Assembly (NCBI RefSeq): GCF_001746915.1
Contig: NZ_MJGC01000045.1
Location: 32,432-96,431, forward strand
DNA: 64,000 nt
Direction: 5' to 3'
From: Desertifilum tharense IPPAS B-1220
GTDB taxonomy: Bacteria; Cyanobacteriota; Cyanobacteriia; Cyanobacteriales; Desertifilaceae
Below are positions 34,575 to 42,345 of this stretch, one piece after another. Numbering within the stretch: position 1 is the first letter of the stretch; each line of letters opens with the position of its first letter. The position numbers and the translations under genes were made by a program. The notes below the pieces were generated by a model. It did not search any database and was not told the DNA's origin. It worked only from the letters and a program-made list of their open reading frames with translations.

Positions 34575-35804
34575 TTAACTATTCTGATTGGGGAAAGCAC
34601 CCGCCCGAACGTTAAGATTCACAGTGCGACCATTGCGGCGCAGTTCTAGCGGTAAGGTGCTACCCACTTGGGTTGCTTCAACCGCCTGTTGAACGCCACT
34701 TGCATCAGACACTTCGCGATCGCCAATGCGGAGAATAATATCGCCAGCTTGCAAACCAGCTTGACTGGCTGGAGAGTTCGGCATCACTCGCGTAACCAGC
34801 ACGCCGCGATCGTCTTGCACGATGAGTCCGCTGTTGGGATTGTTATTAATAGACTCTCTAACTTGGGGGGTGAGGGTGAGCATCTGTACCCCTAAGTAAG
34901 GATGCTGAACGCTGCCATTGGCAATCAATTCCTGAGCAATGCGTTGAGCAGTATTGATGGGGATGGAGAAGCCTAAACCTTGGGCATTTCGCAAAATGGC
35001 GGTGTTCATCCCAATCACTTCGCCACTTTGATTGAGTAAGGGACCTCCGGAGTTACCGGGGTTGATGGCGGCGTCGGTTTGGATAAAGCTAACTCGCTTA
35101 TCGGGAACGCCAATCTGAGAACTGCTGCGACCCGTTGCGCTAATAATGCCGACGGTGACGGTATTATCTAAGCCTAGAGGATTACCGATCGCGATCGCCC
35201 ATTCGCCCGGTTGCAAGCGTTCGGCATCGCCAACTCTCACGGTTGGCAGATTATTGGCATCAATTTTAACGACAGCTACATCCGTAATCGGATCGGTTCC
35301 GAGGACGCGACCTTCATATTCTCGCCCGTCTCTGAGGGTTACGGTAACGCGATCGGCTCCATCAATCACATGAGCGTTGGTTAAAATTTCGCCGTTGGAG
35401 TTCAGGATAAACCCGGAACCCGCGCCGCGCACTTCGCGTTCGTTAGGGGTGGCGGGAAGGCGATCGCCAAAAAATTCTCGCAAGGCGGGATCGTTAAAAG
35501 CTTGGGGAACTCGACGACTGACTCGCCTCGATGCATCAATACGGACAACTGCCGGCCCCACATCTTGCACCACCTGAGTGACAAAGTTACCATTGGTTGG
35601 GGTTAGGGCGCGGTTAGGAGCCTGAGCGATCGCGCTTTGTTCGAGTAGCGGTAAGGGCGATCGCGAGAGGGTGTGGGTTCCAGCTAGGGTCATTCCGCTT
35701 CCGAGTAGCACCAATGAAAGGTACGTGAGGGGTTTTTGCCAGGATTTCAGCGTGCGAGAAGACATGGGATTGGTATCCGAATCGAGGGGAGAGTGCTGTT
35801 TCAT
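34575..35804 (-). CDS. HtrA/Deg-family serine protease (HhoA/HhoB/HtrA type)
   Basis: The 409-residue protease has an N-terminal signal-anchor (LTYLSLVLLGSGMTLAGTHTL), a trypsin-like domain with catalytic His145 (LTNAHVIDGA), Asp175 (DPITDVAVVKID) and Ser252 (NPGNSGGPLLNQSGEVIGMNT), and one PDZ domain (about 300-400, RVMPNSPASQAGLQAGDIIL). A single PDZ is normal for cyanobacterial Deg proteins. Family role: periplasmic or thylakoid-lumen protein quality control under heat and light stress. I chose ATG 35804; a TTG two codons earlier is unlikely. Which of the three paralogues it represents cannot be decided here. Confidence 0.95.
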   Translation of the reverse strand: MKQHSPLDSDTNPMSSRTLKSWQKPLTYLSLVLLGSGMTLAGTHTLSRSPLPLLEQSAIAQAPNRALTPTNGNFVTQVVQDVGPAVVRIDASRRVSRRVPQAFNDPALREFFGDRLPATPNEREVRGAGSGFILNSNGEILTNAHVIDGADRVTVTLRDGREYEGRVLGTDPITDVAVVKIDANNLPTVRVGDAERLQPGEWAIAIGNPLGLDNTVTVGIISATGRSSSQIGVPDKRVSFIQTDAAINPGNSGGPLLNQSGEVIGMNTAILRNAQGLGFSIPINTAQRIAQELIANGSVQHPYLGVQMLTLTPQVRESINNNPNSGLIVQDDRGVLVTRVMPNSPASQAGLQAGDIILRIGDREVSDASGVQQAVEATQVGSTLPLELRRNGRTVNLNVRAGAFPNQNS

Positions 35805-35910
35805 ATTCAATCGCCTGCCGATTACTAAGTTACTTTAAAATCTACGAATGGAGTGTGAAGTCGCTGTGACAGTCTTGTGACAAGAAAATGAACTTGTTAA
35901 GTCTTAAGGT

Positions 35911-36135
35911 TCACCCGGCTATCTTAGCGAATGGCCCCCAAGGATGGGGTGGGGAAAACCCAAATCGCTGTTCTTGTTTCCCGAATTCTCGAATCGCGAT
36001 CGCTTCGGGAACATTTTGATGGCAAATAAATTCACTATAGTCTGCCAAATCATCTAAACCTATTAACGTTAAACTAATTTCTGATATCAACCAAATTGTC
36101 AGGCTAAACAATAATTTTTTCCAATGAATTTTCAT
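35911..36135 (-). CDS. Small membrane protein of unknown function
   Basis: This is a 74-residue protein starting MKIHWKKLLFSLTIWLISEISLTLIG, a lysine-rich start and one hydrophobic helix, followed by GLDDLADYSEFICHQNVPEA. I recall short cyanobacterial proteins with the same MKxHWKxL and GLDxLADYSEF features, which is why I accept this small frame as a gene. No function is known to me. It lies between the HtrA-type protease and YjbQ, all on the minus strand but well spaced. Confidence 0.65.
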   Translation of the reverse strand: MKIHWKKLLFSLTIWLISEISLTLIGLDDLADYSEFICHQNVPEAIAIREFGKQEQRFGFSPPHPWGPFAKIAG

Positions 36136-36300
36136 CGGTCAATTGCCCTCCTTTCTACTTCACAGCATAAAGGTAGAGCTTGCTTGCAATCATCGCGCCG
36201 CAGGTAGAACGCTTCCTCACCCAACTGATAGAACTCCTGAGAAGTTCGCCCTCTTCCAGAAGGATGAATTTAGGAATTTCAACCCGATTTTGAGGGGTAG

Positions 36301-36744
36301 CTATTCAAATTCGCCCAATGCTTGAACGAGTACAGTTCGCTGGCGCGGCCCATCCAATTCAAAAAATAACAAAGATTGCCAAGTTCCCAAGGCTAATTTG
36401 CTATCCATTACAGGAATAACTTCGCTCGTGCTTAAAGTCATTGCCATTAGGTGAGAATGAGCATTCATGGGTTCATCTGGGGGAACCACCCGTAAATGTA
36501 AATCATTGTGCAGGTAACGGTCATTTTCAGGTGCAAGTTTGTTGAGATACGCCTTAATATCTACAAGCAAACGTTCTTCGTATTCGTTAATAGCTAATGC
36601 TGTTGTGGTGTGGCGAGAAAAAAGGGTAATTTGTCCATTTTGCAGCCCTACGCGCTCGATCCAATCTTGAACTTTAGGGGTAAGGTTATAAATTTGAATG
36701 CCAGTTTCCGTTTCAATATTCAGCAGTTCTGATTTAATTTTCAT
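36301..36744 (-). CDS. yjbQ: YjbQ/UPF0047 family protein (secondary thiamine-phosphate synthase family)
   Basis: The 147-residue protein carries the signature of the UPF0047 family: LFSRHTTTALAINEYEERLL, the His-Asp run NDLHLRVVPPDEPMNAHSHLMAM and LGTWQSLLFFELDGPRQRTV. Members form trimers. The E. coli protein has weak thiamine-phosphate synthase activity, which gives the family its name, but the physiological role is unsettled. Length is normal. The gene appears monocistronic, with a hairpin repeat upstream at 36800-36832. Confidence 0.95.
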   Translation of the reverse strand: MKIKSELLNIETETGIQIYNLTPKVQDWIERVGLQNGQITLFSRHTTTALAINEYEERLLVDIKAYLNKLAPENDRYLHNDLHLRVVPPDEPMNAHSHLMAMTLSTSEVIPVMDSKLALGTWQSLLFFELDGPRQRTVLVQALGEFE

Positions 36745-36799
36745 TTTACCTACTCAATTGTCAGTCAGTTGGGGTGCAACTCAACCCCCTAAAGTTTAC

Positions 36800-36832
36800 A
36801 GATCCCCAATTTCTTCGCGAAACTGGGGATCT
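36800..36832. repeat. Hairpin AGATCCCCA/TGGGGATCT
   Basis: Nine base pairs plus an inner TTTC/GAAA stem (one mismatch) make a stable hairpin of 33 bases. This GATCCCC hairpin form resembles intergenic repeats I recall from other cyanobacteria. It lies downstream of the DUF2330 gene on the minus strand and may stabilise its 3' end, but no T run follows. Confidence 0.6.
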
Positions 36833-36898
36833 ATAGCTTACGATAAGCTGAACAAAAGTTTAACCTAGCTGGTGACTCAGCACTTAGCCATAACGCGC

Positions 36899-38224
36899 TT
36901 AACGCAAAGGCCAGATCCGCCGCCACCAGGGAATATCAACCACTTCAGCAACATTCATTTTCTGACGAATATCTTGAATATTCCAGTTGGTTAGCTTGGC
37001 GAGGGTTTGGGCTTCTTCTTCAAATCGTCTGGCTAGCATTCGCTTGTACTCGTAACCCGCCGAACAGTTAACTTCGCCTGTATAGGGGTGACGGAGAACG
37101 TAACGCCCTTGGAAAAGTTGTTTATTCGCTGTGGTTTGAAAGGTTAAGTCTTCGGGAAACTTATCGCGAGTATAGCGAACGTGAATCCGGCTAATAAAGA
37201 CGTTGGGCCAACGGTTACTATTATTATCTAACCAAAATACGCCTGCTTTTTTCAGTTCTTCTAAGGTGGGGGGATCGGCAGAACAAGGATCGCAGTTGGC
37301 AGTATCCCAAGCATATTCTAGAAAGGCTACGTTTCTGCCTTCTCGCTGATAGGTGTTCTGAAACATGGCTTTGTAAAATTCGCTGAATTCGTTCTTGACA
37401 AATAAAGGAATTTCTGCATCGGAAGGAATTTTAACGGTACGATAATTGGTAACTTCTGCTTGGCCTTGGCGAGAGAGAATATAAACAATTAAATCTTGTT
37501 CGCCCTGCGAGTTGATGGTTCCTAAACGAATGGGCAACATAAATTTAGGCGATTCATAGGCAATCATTAGGGGTCGCAACAGTTGAATTCCGGCTTTTTC
37601 AAATTCTCCTAGGTTGACTTTGGCGACAAAGAATTTCATGCCTTGGCGGATGTAGGGATGCAAGACTTGGTTAGCGCCTCTAGGGATACGATAACCATTG
37701 TGGTTGAGCCAATTTTCTAAGCCGTTGGATTCTCTCGCGCTAAGAATGGCAATATCGTATTCGCCAACGCTGAAGCGCGACTCGACGGTGACGCCAAAGG
37801 CTTCATCTGCACTCGCGCCTCTGGTTGAACCGGGGGCGCTTTGAGCCATTGGCGCGGGAACAGCATCCCTTCGCAGATAAGCCGTACAGGGGTCGGAGTC
37901 AAAATACTCGACTAAGCGGGGGGCGCTAAAGGCGTCTAGGCGTTCGATAATGCTGGAATCGCCAATTTGAACTTGTTCTTCTTGGAGGACGACGGGGACG
38001 GGAACGACGAGGGCGAAGTCTTTTACGTCGCCCTGGTAGTCGTTAGCCATTGTGAGAATTGTGCGATCGCCATCGCGTGCAATAATCACCTGAGAGGCTT
38101 GGTTGTAGAGTTTGGCATCGGCTTTTGCCACATAGAAACCGCAAAACGCGAAAGCGTTAGCCGGGTGAGCAAGCAAAATGATGCCAATGAGCAATAAACT
38201 CAGGATTGAGCGTAAGGGTTTCAT
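36899..38224 (-). CDS. DUF2330 domain protein, exported
   Basis: The 441-residue protein has a signal peptide (LRSILSLLLIGIILLAHPANAFA) followed by FCGFYVAKADAKLYNQASQVIIARDGDRTILTMANDYQGDVKDFALVVPVP at the start of DUF2330. The rest includes an FVAKVNL strand region and a Cys-containing loop (NCDPCSADPPT). The family is found in cyanobacteria and a few other phyla; its function is unknown. The gene lies 10 bases after an RnfD-like membrane protein, so the two are surely one transcript. Conserved cysteines (Cys28, the CxxC in NCDPC and others) may form disulfides in the periplasm. Confidence 0.9.
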   Translation of the reverse strand: MKPLRSILSLLLIGIILLAHPANAFAFCGFYVAKADAKLYNQASQVIIARDGDRTILTMANDYQGDVKDFALVVPVPVVLQEEQVQIGDSSIIERLDAFSAPRLVEYFDSDPCTAYLRRDAVPAPMAQSAPGSTRGASADEAFGVTVESRFSVGEYDIAILSARESNGLENWLNHNGYRIPRGANQVLHPYIRQGMKFFVAKVNLGEFEKAGIQLLRPLMIAYESPKFMLPIRLGTINSQGEQDLIVYILSRQGQAEVTNYRTVKIPSDAEIPLFVKNEFSEFYKAMFQNTYQREGRNVAFLEYAWDTANCDPCSADPPTLEELKKAGVFWLDNNSNRWPNVFISRIHVRYTRDKFPEDLTFQTTANKQLFQGRYVLRHPYTGEVNCSAGYEYKRMLARRFEEEAQTLAKLTNWNIQDIRQKMNVAEVVDIPWWRRIWPLR

Positions 38225-38234
38225 CGGAGTTTAC

Positions 38235-39083
38235 TTAGGATAGGTTAGCAATTTTAGATACACTCCTGTCTGAGCCAGACAGAGAAGGCCAGGTAAATTG
38301 GGGGGCTTTCCAGGCGATATCCAACAGAAAACTGAAGGGACAAAGGGCAAATAAGGCCCAAAATGGGGCGGCGGCTACAAAAAAAGAGTTCCGCAGGATA
38401 AAGGTCATGACGGCGATACCTATCGCCCACACAATTCGGCTCATCCGGGCATTGGGAATTGAGCGCGGATCGGTAATCATAAAGAAGGCGAATAATAGTA
38501 GCGATCCGCTCATGAGGCGATGGGCGTAAACGTCCCACGTCCAACCCAACCAGGCGTTGCGGGCGGCTTCTAGCAAGGCGTAACTGCCTAAAAAGCTGGC
38601 TGTGGTATCCCATCTTCCCACCAATTGCAGGACTAAACCGCCGCAGGTGGCAAATAGGAGAATATACCAGCCTTGTTCCCCCCATTGTCCTGGGGATACC
38701 CACGCGTCTTGGGTGAGGACGAGGGCGAAAATGATGCCAAAGTTGGCGGGGTTAAAGCAGTGTTTGTGGTTGAGTTGAAAGCAAAATTTACTGGCGATCG
38801 CCCCGAAAGCAGCTAGCATCATGGTGCTAGGGTGCTGCGTGCGTAACAATAGGCTGAGGCTTAGTCCAGTAATGGCTGCACTTTTGAGAGAATGCCAGCA
38901 GAAGGGTTCATCGGTGGGTGCCATTTTGCGCTTGCACCCTAAGATTAAGCTTTGTGTCAGCAGGCAAGTGGCGATCGCGCTTCCGATACACTCCAGTTTA
39001 AGCGTCCAGTCTCTGGTACTGATGCCGACAATCAGAAATAGGCTCAAAAATAGGATTTGACGATCTCTTGGATCTTCCAGCAT
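38235..39083 (-). CDS. RnfD/NqrB-like integral membrane protein
   Basis: This 282-residue protein has about eight hydrophobic helices. Diagnostic segments are LNHKHCFNPANFGIIFAL and FFMITDPRSIPNARMSR, which correspond to the NPAN and (I/M)TDP turns of RnfD/NqrB subunits. The rest of an Rnf or Nqr complex is absent. The flavin-attachment Ser/Thr motif of true NqrB/RnfD is not evident, so redox function is doubtful. It is followed 10 bases later by the DUF2330 gene. Translation begins at ATG 39083, with a long leader containing a terminator (39220-39252). Confidence 0.8.
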   Translation of the reverse strand: MLEDPRDRQILFLSLFLIVGISTRDWTLKLECIGSAIATCLLTQSLILGCKRKMAPTDEPFCWHSLKSAAITGLSLSLLLRTQHPSTMMLAAFGAIASKFCFQLNHKHCFNPANFGIIFALVLTQDAWVSPGQWGEQGWYILLFATCGGLVLQLVGRWDTTASFLGSYALLEAARNAWLGWTWDVYAHRLMSGSLLLFAFFMITDPRSIPNARMSRIVWAIGIAVMTFILRNSFFVAAAPFWALFALCPFSFLLDIAWKAPQFTWPSLSGSDRSVSKIANLS

Positions 39084-39679
39084 AGGCGCTTGCTTGGCAA
39101 GGACTGAGTTGTTGTCAGTATGCAGGCTGGAGGGTGAGATTGCCCAATGGTTGCAATTTATGTAACAAAATCGCCTTTTCAGTCACAGCCAGGTCAGCTA
39201 TTCTAGATGAAACGCTAACAAAAAAAGCTGCTAACGCGATCGCGTCAGCAGCAGGAATAATAAGCAGTGCGTCTCTTTCCTGTTTCATAGGGTGGCTGTT
39301 TGGGTTTTATGCACGCTTGCAGAGCAGTTACCGAAAATTTGGCTAGAGTTTGATTCTTTCAGCGCTACAACACAAGCCCTGACAGGCTTTTCCCCAGGTT
39401 ACACTCTCCTCTCGGTCGGGTGAAGGCTGGAGTCCGCTCGTCTTTGTTACAAATCGCAAACAAGCGGCTCGCGTTAAATCTTAATTTACTTGCAGTTCCT
39501 TCAGTTTTAGCTAAGAATTGACTTACCATTAGCCTGTTCATCTAAAGCGCGATCGCCTTAAAAGAGTATTCCGAAAACAACCCGTAGAAGTTCAGGTTGC
39601 TTTGCTGAGATAGATTGCGCCTAACAGTTGCTCTCAAGACTGCGTTTGCATCCCATCGACTTCCTCTTCCTCCTCGGTT
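39084..39679. other. Divergent intergenic region, 596 bases, with orphan minus-strand terminator
   Basis: This region separates the RnfD-like gene (minus) and the nucleoside transporter (plus). No frame of quality is present. The only firm structure is the terminator at 39220-39252. The 39253-39560 part is rich in short inverted segments (for example AAGCCTGTCAGGGCTT on the minus strand) and may encode a structured RNA. Confidence 0.5.
39220..39252 (-). terminator. Strong rho-independent terminator without a gene in front of it
   Basis: On the minus strand an 11-bp stem (GCTGCTGACGC and GCGTTAGCAGC, one G-T wobble) with a GATC loop is followed by seven T. The next annotated minus-strand gene upstream is more than 8 kb away. 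It therefore ends either an unannotated small RNA or a prematurely terminated leader of the RnfD-like gene, whose start codon is 137 bases farther on. Confidence 0.8.
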
Positions 39680-41314
39680 ATGGCATTCCTCAATCTCATT
39701 TCCTTAATCGGCATGTTTGGCTTATGCCTAATTGCCTGGATCTTCTCAGAAAACCGCCAGTTCAAGTATATTCCTTGGCGCGTCATTATTTGGGGTATTA
39801 GTTTACAGCTTATTTTAGGAGCTGCTGTTTTTTGGTTCCCGCCGACTAAAGTTGGATTAGAAATTTTTAGTAATCTTCTAGATAGCGTTTTTGTTGCAGC
39901 CGATGCGGGGGCAAGATTTGTCTTTGGCTCTAACATTGTGCCTCGCCCTGGGGTAGAGCCTGCGGTCAATCTGGGCTATATTTTTGCCTTTCGCGCCCTG
40001 CCAACGGTGATATTTTTCTCTGGGTTAATGGCGCTTCTTTATAATATTGGCGTCATTCAGTGGATTACCGAAATTTTTGCCAAAGTTTTTTATAAAACTA
40101 TGCGCTTAAGCGGTGCAGAATCTTTAAGCGGGGCGGCTAATATTTTTGTTGGCATTGAAGCCGCCATTGTGGTCAAACCTTACTTGGCAAGCATGACGCG
40201 CTCGGAAATTTGTGCCATTCTTGCCTGCTGTTTTGGCACCGCAGCATCCTCCACCCTGGCCATTTATGTCAGTTTTCTCAGACCTGTTTTTCCTAATATT
40301 TTAGGACATTTAGTGTCAGCTTCTATTATTGCAATTCCAGCTTGTTTTGTACTGTCTAAGATTTTAGTTCCCGAAACGACAGTTCCCGTAACGGCTGGAG
40401 GCATTCCCCAAGAAGAAACCAAACCCAAAGGGCGCGAATTTGTTGGCGAAGAAATAGCCGATGCCCAATCTCAAATTCCGACCGAAACCGTAGGCGGCGA
40501 ACCCATCGAACGGGTTAGTCCGCTAGATGCGGCCATTGTTGGGGCGTTGGATGGGGTGAAAATGGCGGTTGCGATCGCGGCCGTCTTAATCTTAATCTTG
40601 GGTTTAGTCTCCCTGATCGATCAGATTTTCGGAGGTTTGGCAGATTTAGCCAATTCGCCGAATCTCATCCTCCAGGGAATTGGCAACATCTTTAGCGTGG
40701 TGACGCTGGCCAATATCTGCGGTGTTCTATTTTACCCGCTGACCTTACTGACTGGCGTTCCCTTAGATGAAAGCTGGATAGCCTCAGTTATTATTGGACG
40801 CCGCTTGCTAGAAACGGCTATTCCCCCGTATCAGGCATTATCAGAAGCTGCCAAAGCGGGGCTAGTGAGCGATCGCACAGTCTTAATCGTGAGTTATGCT
40901 TTATCTGGCTTTGCTCACGTTGCGTCGGTTGGTATCTTTGTTGGGGGTACCATTGCTTTGATTCCCTCGCGGCGCAAAGATATTTCTGAACTGGGTTGGA
41001 AAGCCTTATTTGTCGGCACTTTAGCCACAATGATGATTGCTTGTGTCGCAGGCGTGTTTGATAATGGCGACCCCAGTATTTTAGGAACTCCAGAACCAGC
41101 GGCACCTTTAACAGCCCCAGCACCTTCTGCTACAATAGCGCCAAGCCCTACAGTATCGCCAAGTCCGGCAGCCGCAACGCCCCAGCCTTCTCCTACGATA
41201 TCGCCAAGTCCGGCAGCCGCGACGCCCCAGCCTTCTCCCACGATATCGCCAACTCCGGCAACGCCCCAGCCTTCTCCCACGGTATCGCCAAGTCCCGCAG
41301 CTAGGACGCCTTAG
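39680..41314 (+). CDS. Concentrative nucleoside transporter (CNT family) with Pro/Ser/Thr repeat tail
   Basis: The 544-residue transporter shows CNT/NupC features. An N-terminal pair of helices with PWRVIIWGISLQLILGAAVF is followed by the gate domain (GYIFAFRALPTVIFFSGLMALLYNIGVIQ), the core motif GAESLSGAANIFVGIEAAIVVKPYL, and GALDGVKMAVAIAAVLI with the YPLTLLTGVPLDES segment. It imports nucleosides with protons or sodium. From about residue 475 a non-membrane tail of Ala, Pro, Ser and Thr follows, containing tandem 15-residue units (PSPTISPSPAAATPQ-like). That tail is not part of the family. The start at ATG 39680 lacks a clear ribosome site. Confidence 0.93.
   Translation: MAFLNLISLIGMFGLCLIAWIFSENRQFKYIPWRVIIWGISLQLILGAAVFWFPPTKVGLEIFSNLLDSVFVAADAGARFVFGSNIVPRPGVEPAVNLGYIFAFRALPTVIFFSGLMALLYNIGVIQWITEIFAKVFYKTMRLSGAESLSGAANIFVGIEAAIVVKPYLASMTRSEICAILACCFGTAASSTLAIYVSFLRPVFPNILGHLVSASIIAIPACFVLSKILVPETTVPVTAGGIPQEETKPKGREFVGEEIADAQSQIPTETVGGEPIERVSPLDAAIVGALDGVKMAVAIAAVLILILGLVSLIDQIFGGLADLANSPNLILQGIGNIFSVVTLANICGVLFYPLTLLTGVPLDESWIASVIIGRRLLETAIPPYQALSEAAKAGLVSDRTVLIVSYALSGFAHVASVGIFVGGTIALIPSRRKDISELGWKALFVGTLATMMIACVAGVFDNGDPSILGTPEPAAPLTAPAPSATIAPSPTVSPSPAAATPQPSPTISPSPAAATPQPSPTISPTPATPQPSPTVSPSPAARTP
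41143..41314. repeat. 45-bp coding minisatellite in the transporter tail
   Basis: Units of 45 bases (one shorter copy of 39) encode SPTxSPSPAAATPQP. About four copies are present, differing at a few bases. In-frame repeat number can change without a frameshift. The tail length is thus likely to vary between strains. Confidence 0.8.
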
Positions 41315-41355
41315 CCTTCTGCTGCGAACCTCACCCAACTCCTAGGAGGAATTGT

Positions 41356-42231
41356 TTGAAAAAACTGTTAGTTACGGGGGCAAGTGGTTTTTTAGGTTGG
41401 AATCTGTGTTCGCTAGCAGCCCAACATTATCAGGTGTTTGGGACTTACACCACAAAAACCGTAACTCTTCCTAGGGTGACGCTAGCCCCCGTTGATTTAA
41501 CAGACTTTGCTGCCCTCAAAACCCTTTGGCAGCAAATTCAACCCGATGCGGTAATTCATTTAGCTGCCAAATCAGCGCCTAACTTCTGTCAAACCCATCC
41601 CCAGCTATCCTATGCTCTCAATGTGGAAGCAACCGCCCATTTAGCCAGTTTAGCGGCGGATAGCGAAATTCCCTTTGTTTTTACCTCAACCGATTTGGTG
41701 TTTGATGGTACAAAACCGCCCTATCGAGAAACAGATGCAGTTAATCCTATTTCTCGCTACGCCGAACACAAAGTTCTAGCCGAACAGGAAGTTTTGCAGC
41801 GCTATCCTGATGCTACAGTGTGCCGGATGCCGCTGATGTTTGGTGCCGTACCGACAGGGGCGACTAGCTTCATTCAACCGTTTCTCAAAATATTGCGACA
41901 AGGGGAAAATTTGAGCTTGTTTGCCGATGAGTACCGAACCCCGGCTAGCGCGCCAACGGCTGCCCAAGGCTTATTATTGGCTTTAGAAACAGCGCAGGGA
42001 CTTTTACATTTAGGCGGTAGAGAACGGGTTTCGCGCTATGAGTTTGGTTGCTTAATGGCAGAGGTTCTGGAATTACCAAAAGCACAAATTACCGCCTGTC
42101 AGCAAAAAGATGTGCCAATGGCAGCCCCTCGGCCCCAAGATGTTTCGCTAGATAGTTCTGTGGCTTTTGCTTTGGGCTATTGTCCCCTATCGCTGAAGGC
42201 TGAGTTATTGGCGCTTAAAGGTTGCGTATAA
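41356..42231 (+). CDS. RmlD-like NAD(P)-dependent sugar-nucleotide reductase
   Basis: The 291-residue SDR-extended protein has the nucleotide-binding motif TGASGFLGWNL at the N-terminus, VIHLAAKSAPNFCQTHP, and STDLVFDGTKPPYRETDAVNPISRYAEHKVLAEQ with the catalytic YxxxK (YAEHK). This is the RmlD_sub_bind family: dTDP-4-dehydrorhamnose reductase and relatives. It starts at TTG with AGGAGG six bases upstream, 41 bases after the transporter. No other rhamnose genes are nearby, so the true substrate may differ; other members act on methionine adenosyltransferase regulation or unknown sugars. Confidence 0.85.
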   Translation: MKKLLVTGASGFLGWNLCSLAAQHYQVFGTYTTKTVTLPRVTLAPVDLTDFAALKTLWQQIQPDAVIHLAAKSAPNFCQTHPQLSYALNVEATAHLASLAADSEIPFVFTSTDLVFDGTKPPYRETDAVNPISRYAEHKVLAEQEVLQRYPDATVCRMPLMFGAVPTGATSFIQPFLKILRQGENLSLFADEYRTPASAPTAAQGLLLALETAQGLLHLGGRERVSRYEFGCLMAEVLELPKAQITACQQKDVPMAAPRPQDVSLDSSVAFALGYCPLSLKAELLALKGCV

Positions 42232-42345
42232 GGCGTTGCGGCACTCAGTCTGCGAGCTAAATTGAGAGTAGGAGGAGCATTTCAACTCGGTTGTTTGCGA
42301 ACTCTGCTCGTATCTCCTACTTTTCTGTTGAGAGGAAAAGAAGCG

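Noticed and set aside
38235..39083. Complete Rnf or Nqr complex
   Set aside because: Only an RnfD-like subunit is present; no RnfC, RnfG, RnfB or NqrF-like genes adjoin it.
39253..39679. 6S RNA, tmRNA or SRP RNA in the transporter/RnfD gap
   Set aside because: I compared the region with the conserved cores I remember for these RNAs and found no convincing match, so only a generic RNA candidate is reported.
40915..41280. Gly/Val-rich minus-strand frame opposite the nucleoside transporter
   Set aside because: It is the antisense shadow of the repeat-coded Pro/Ser tail.
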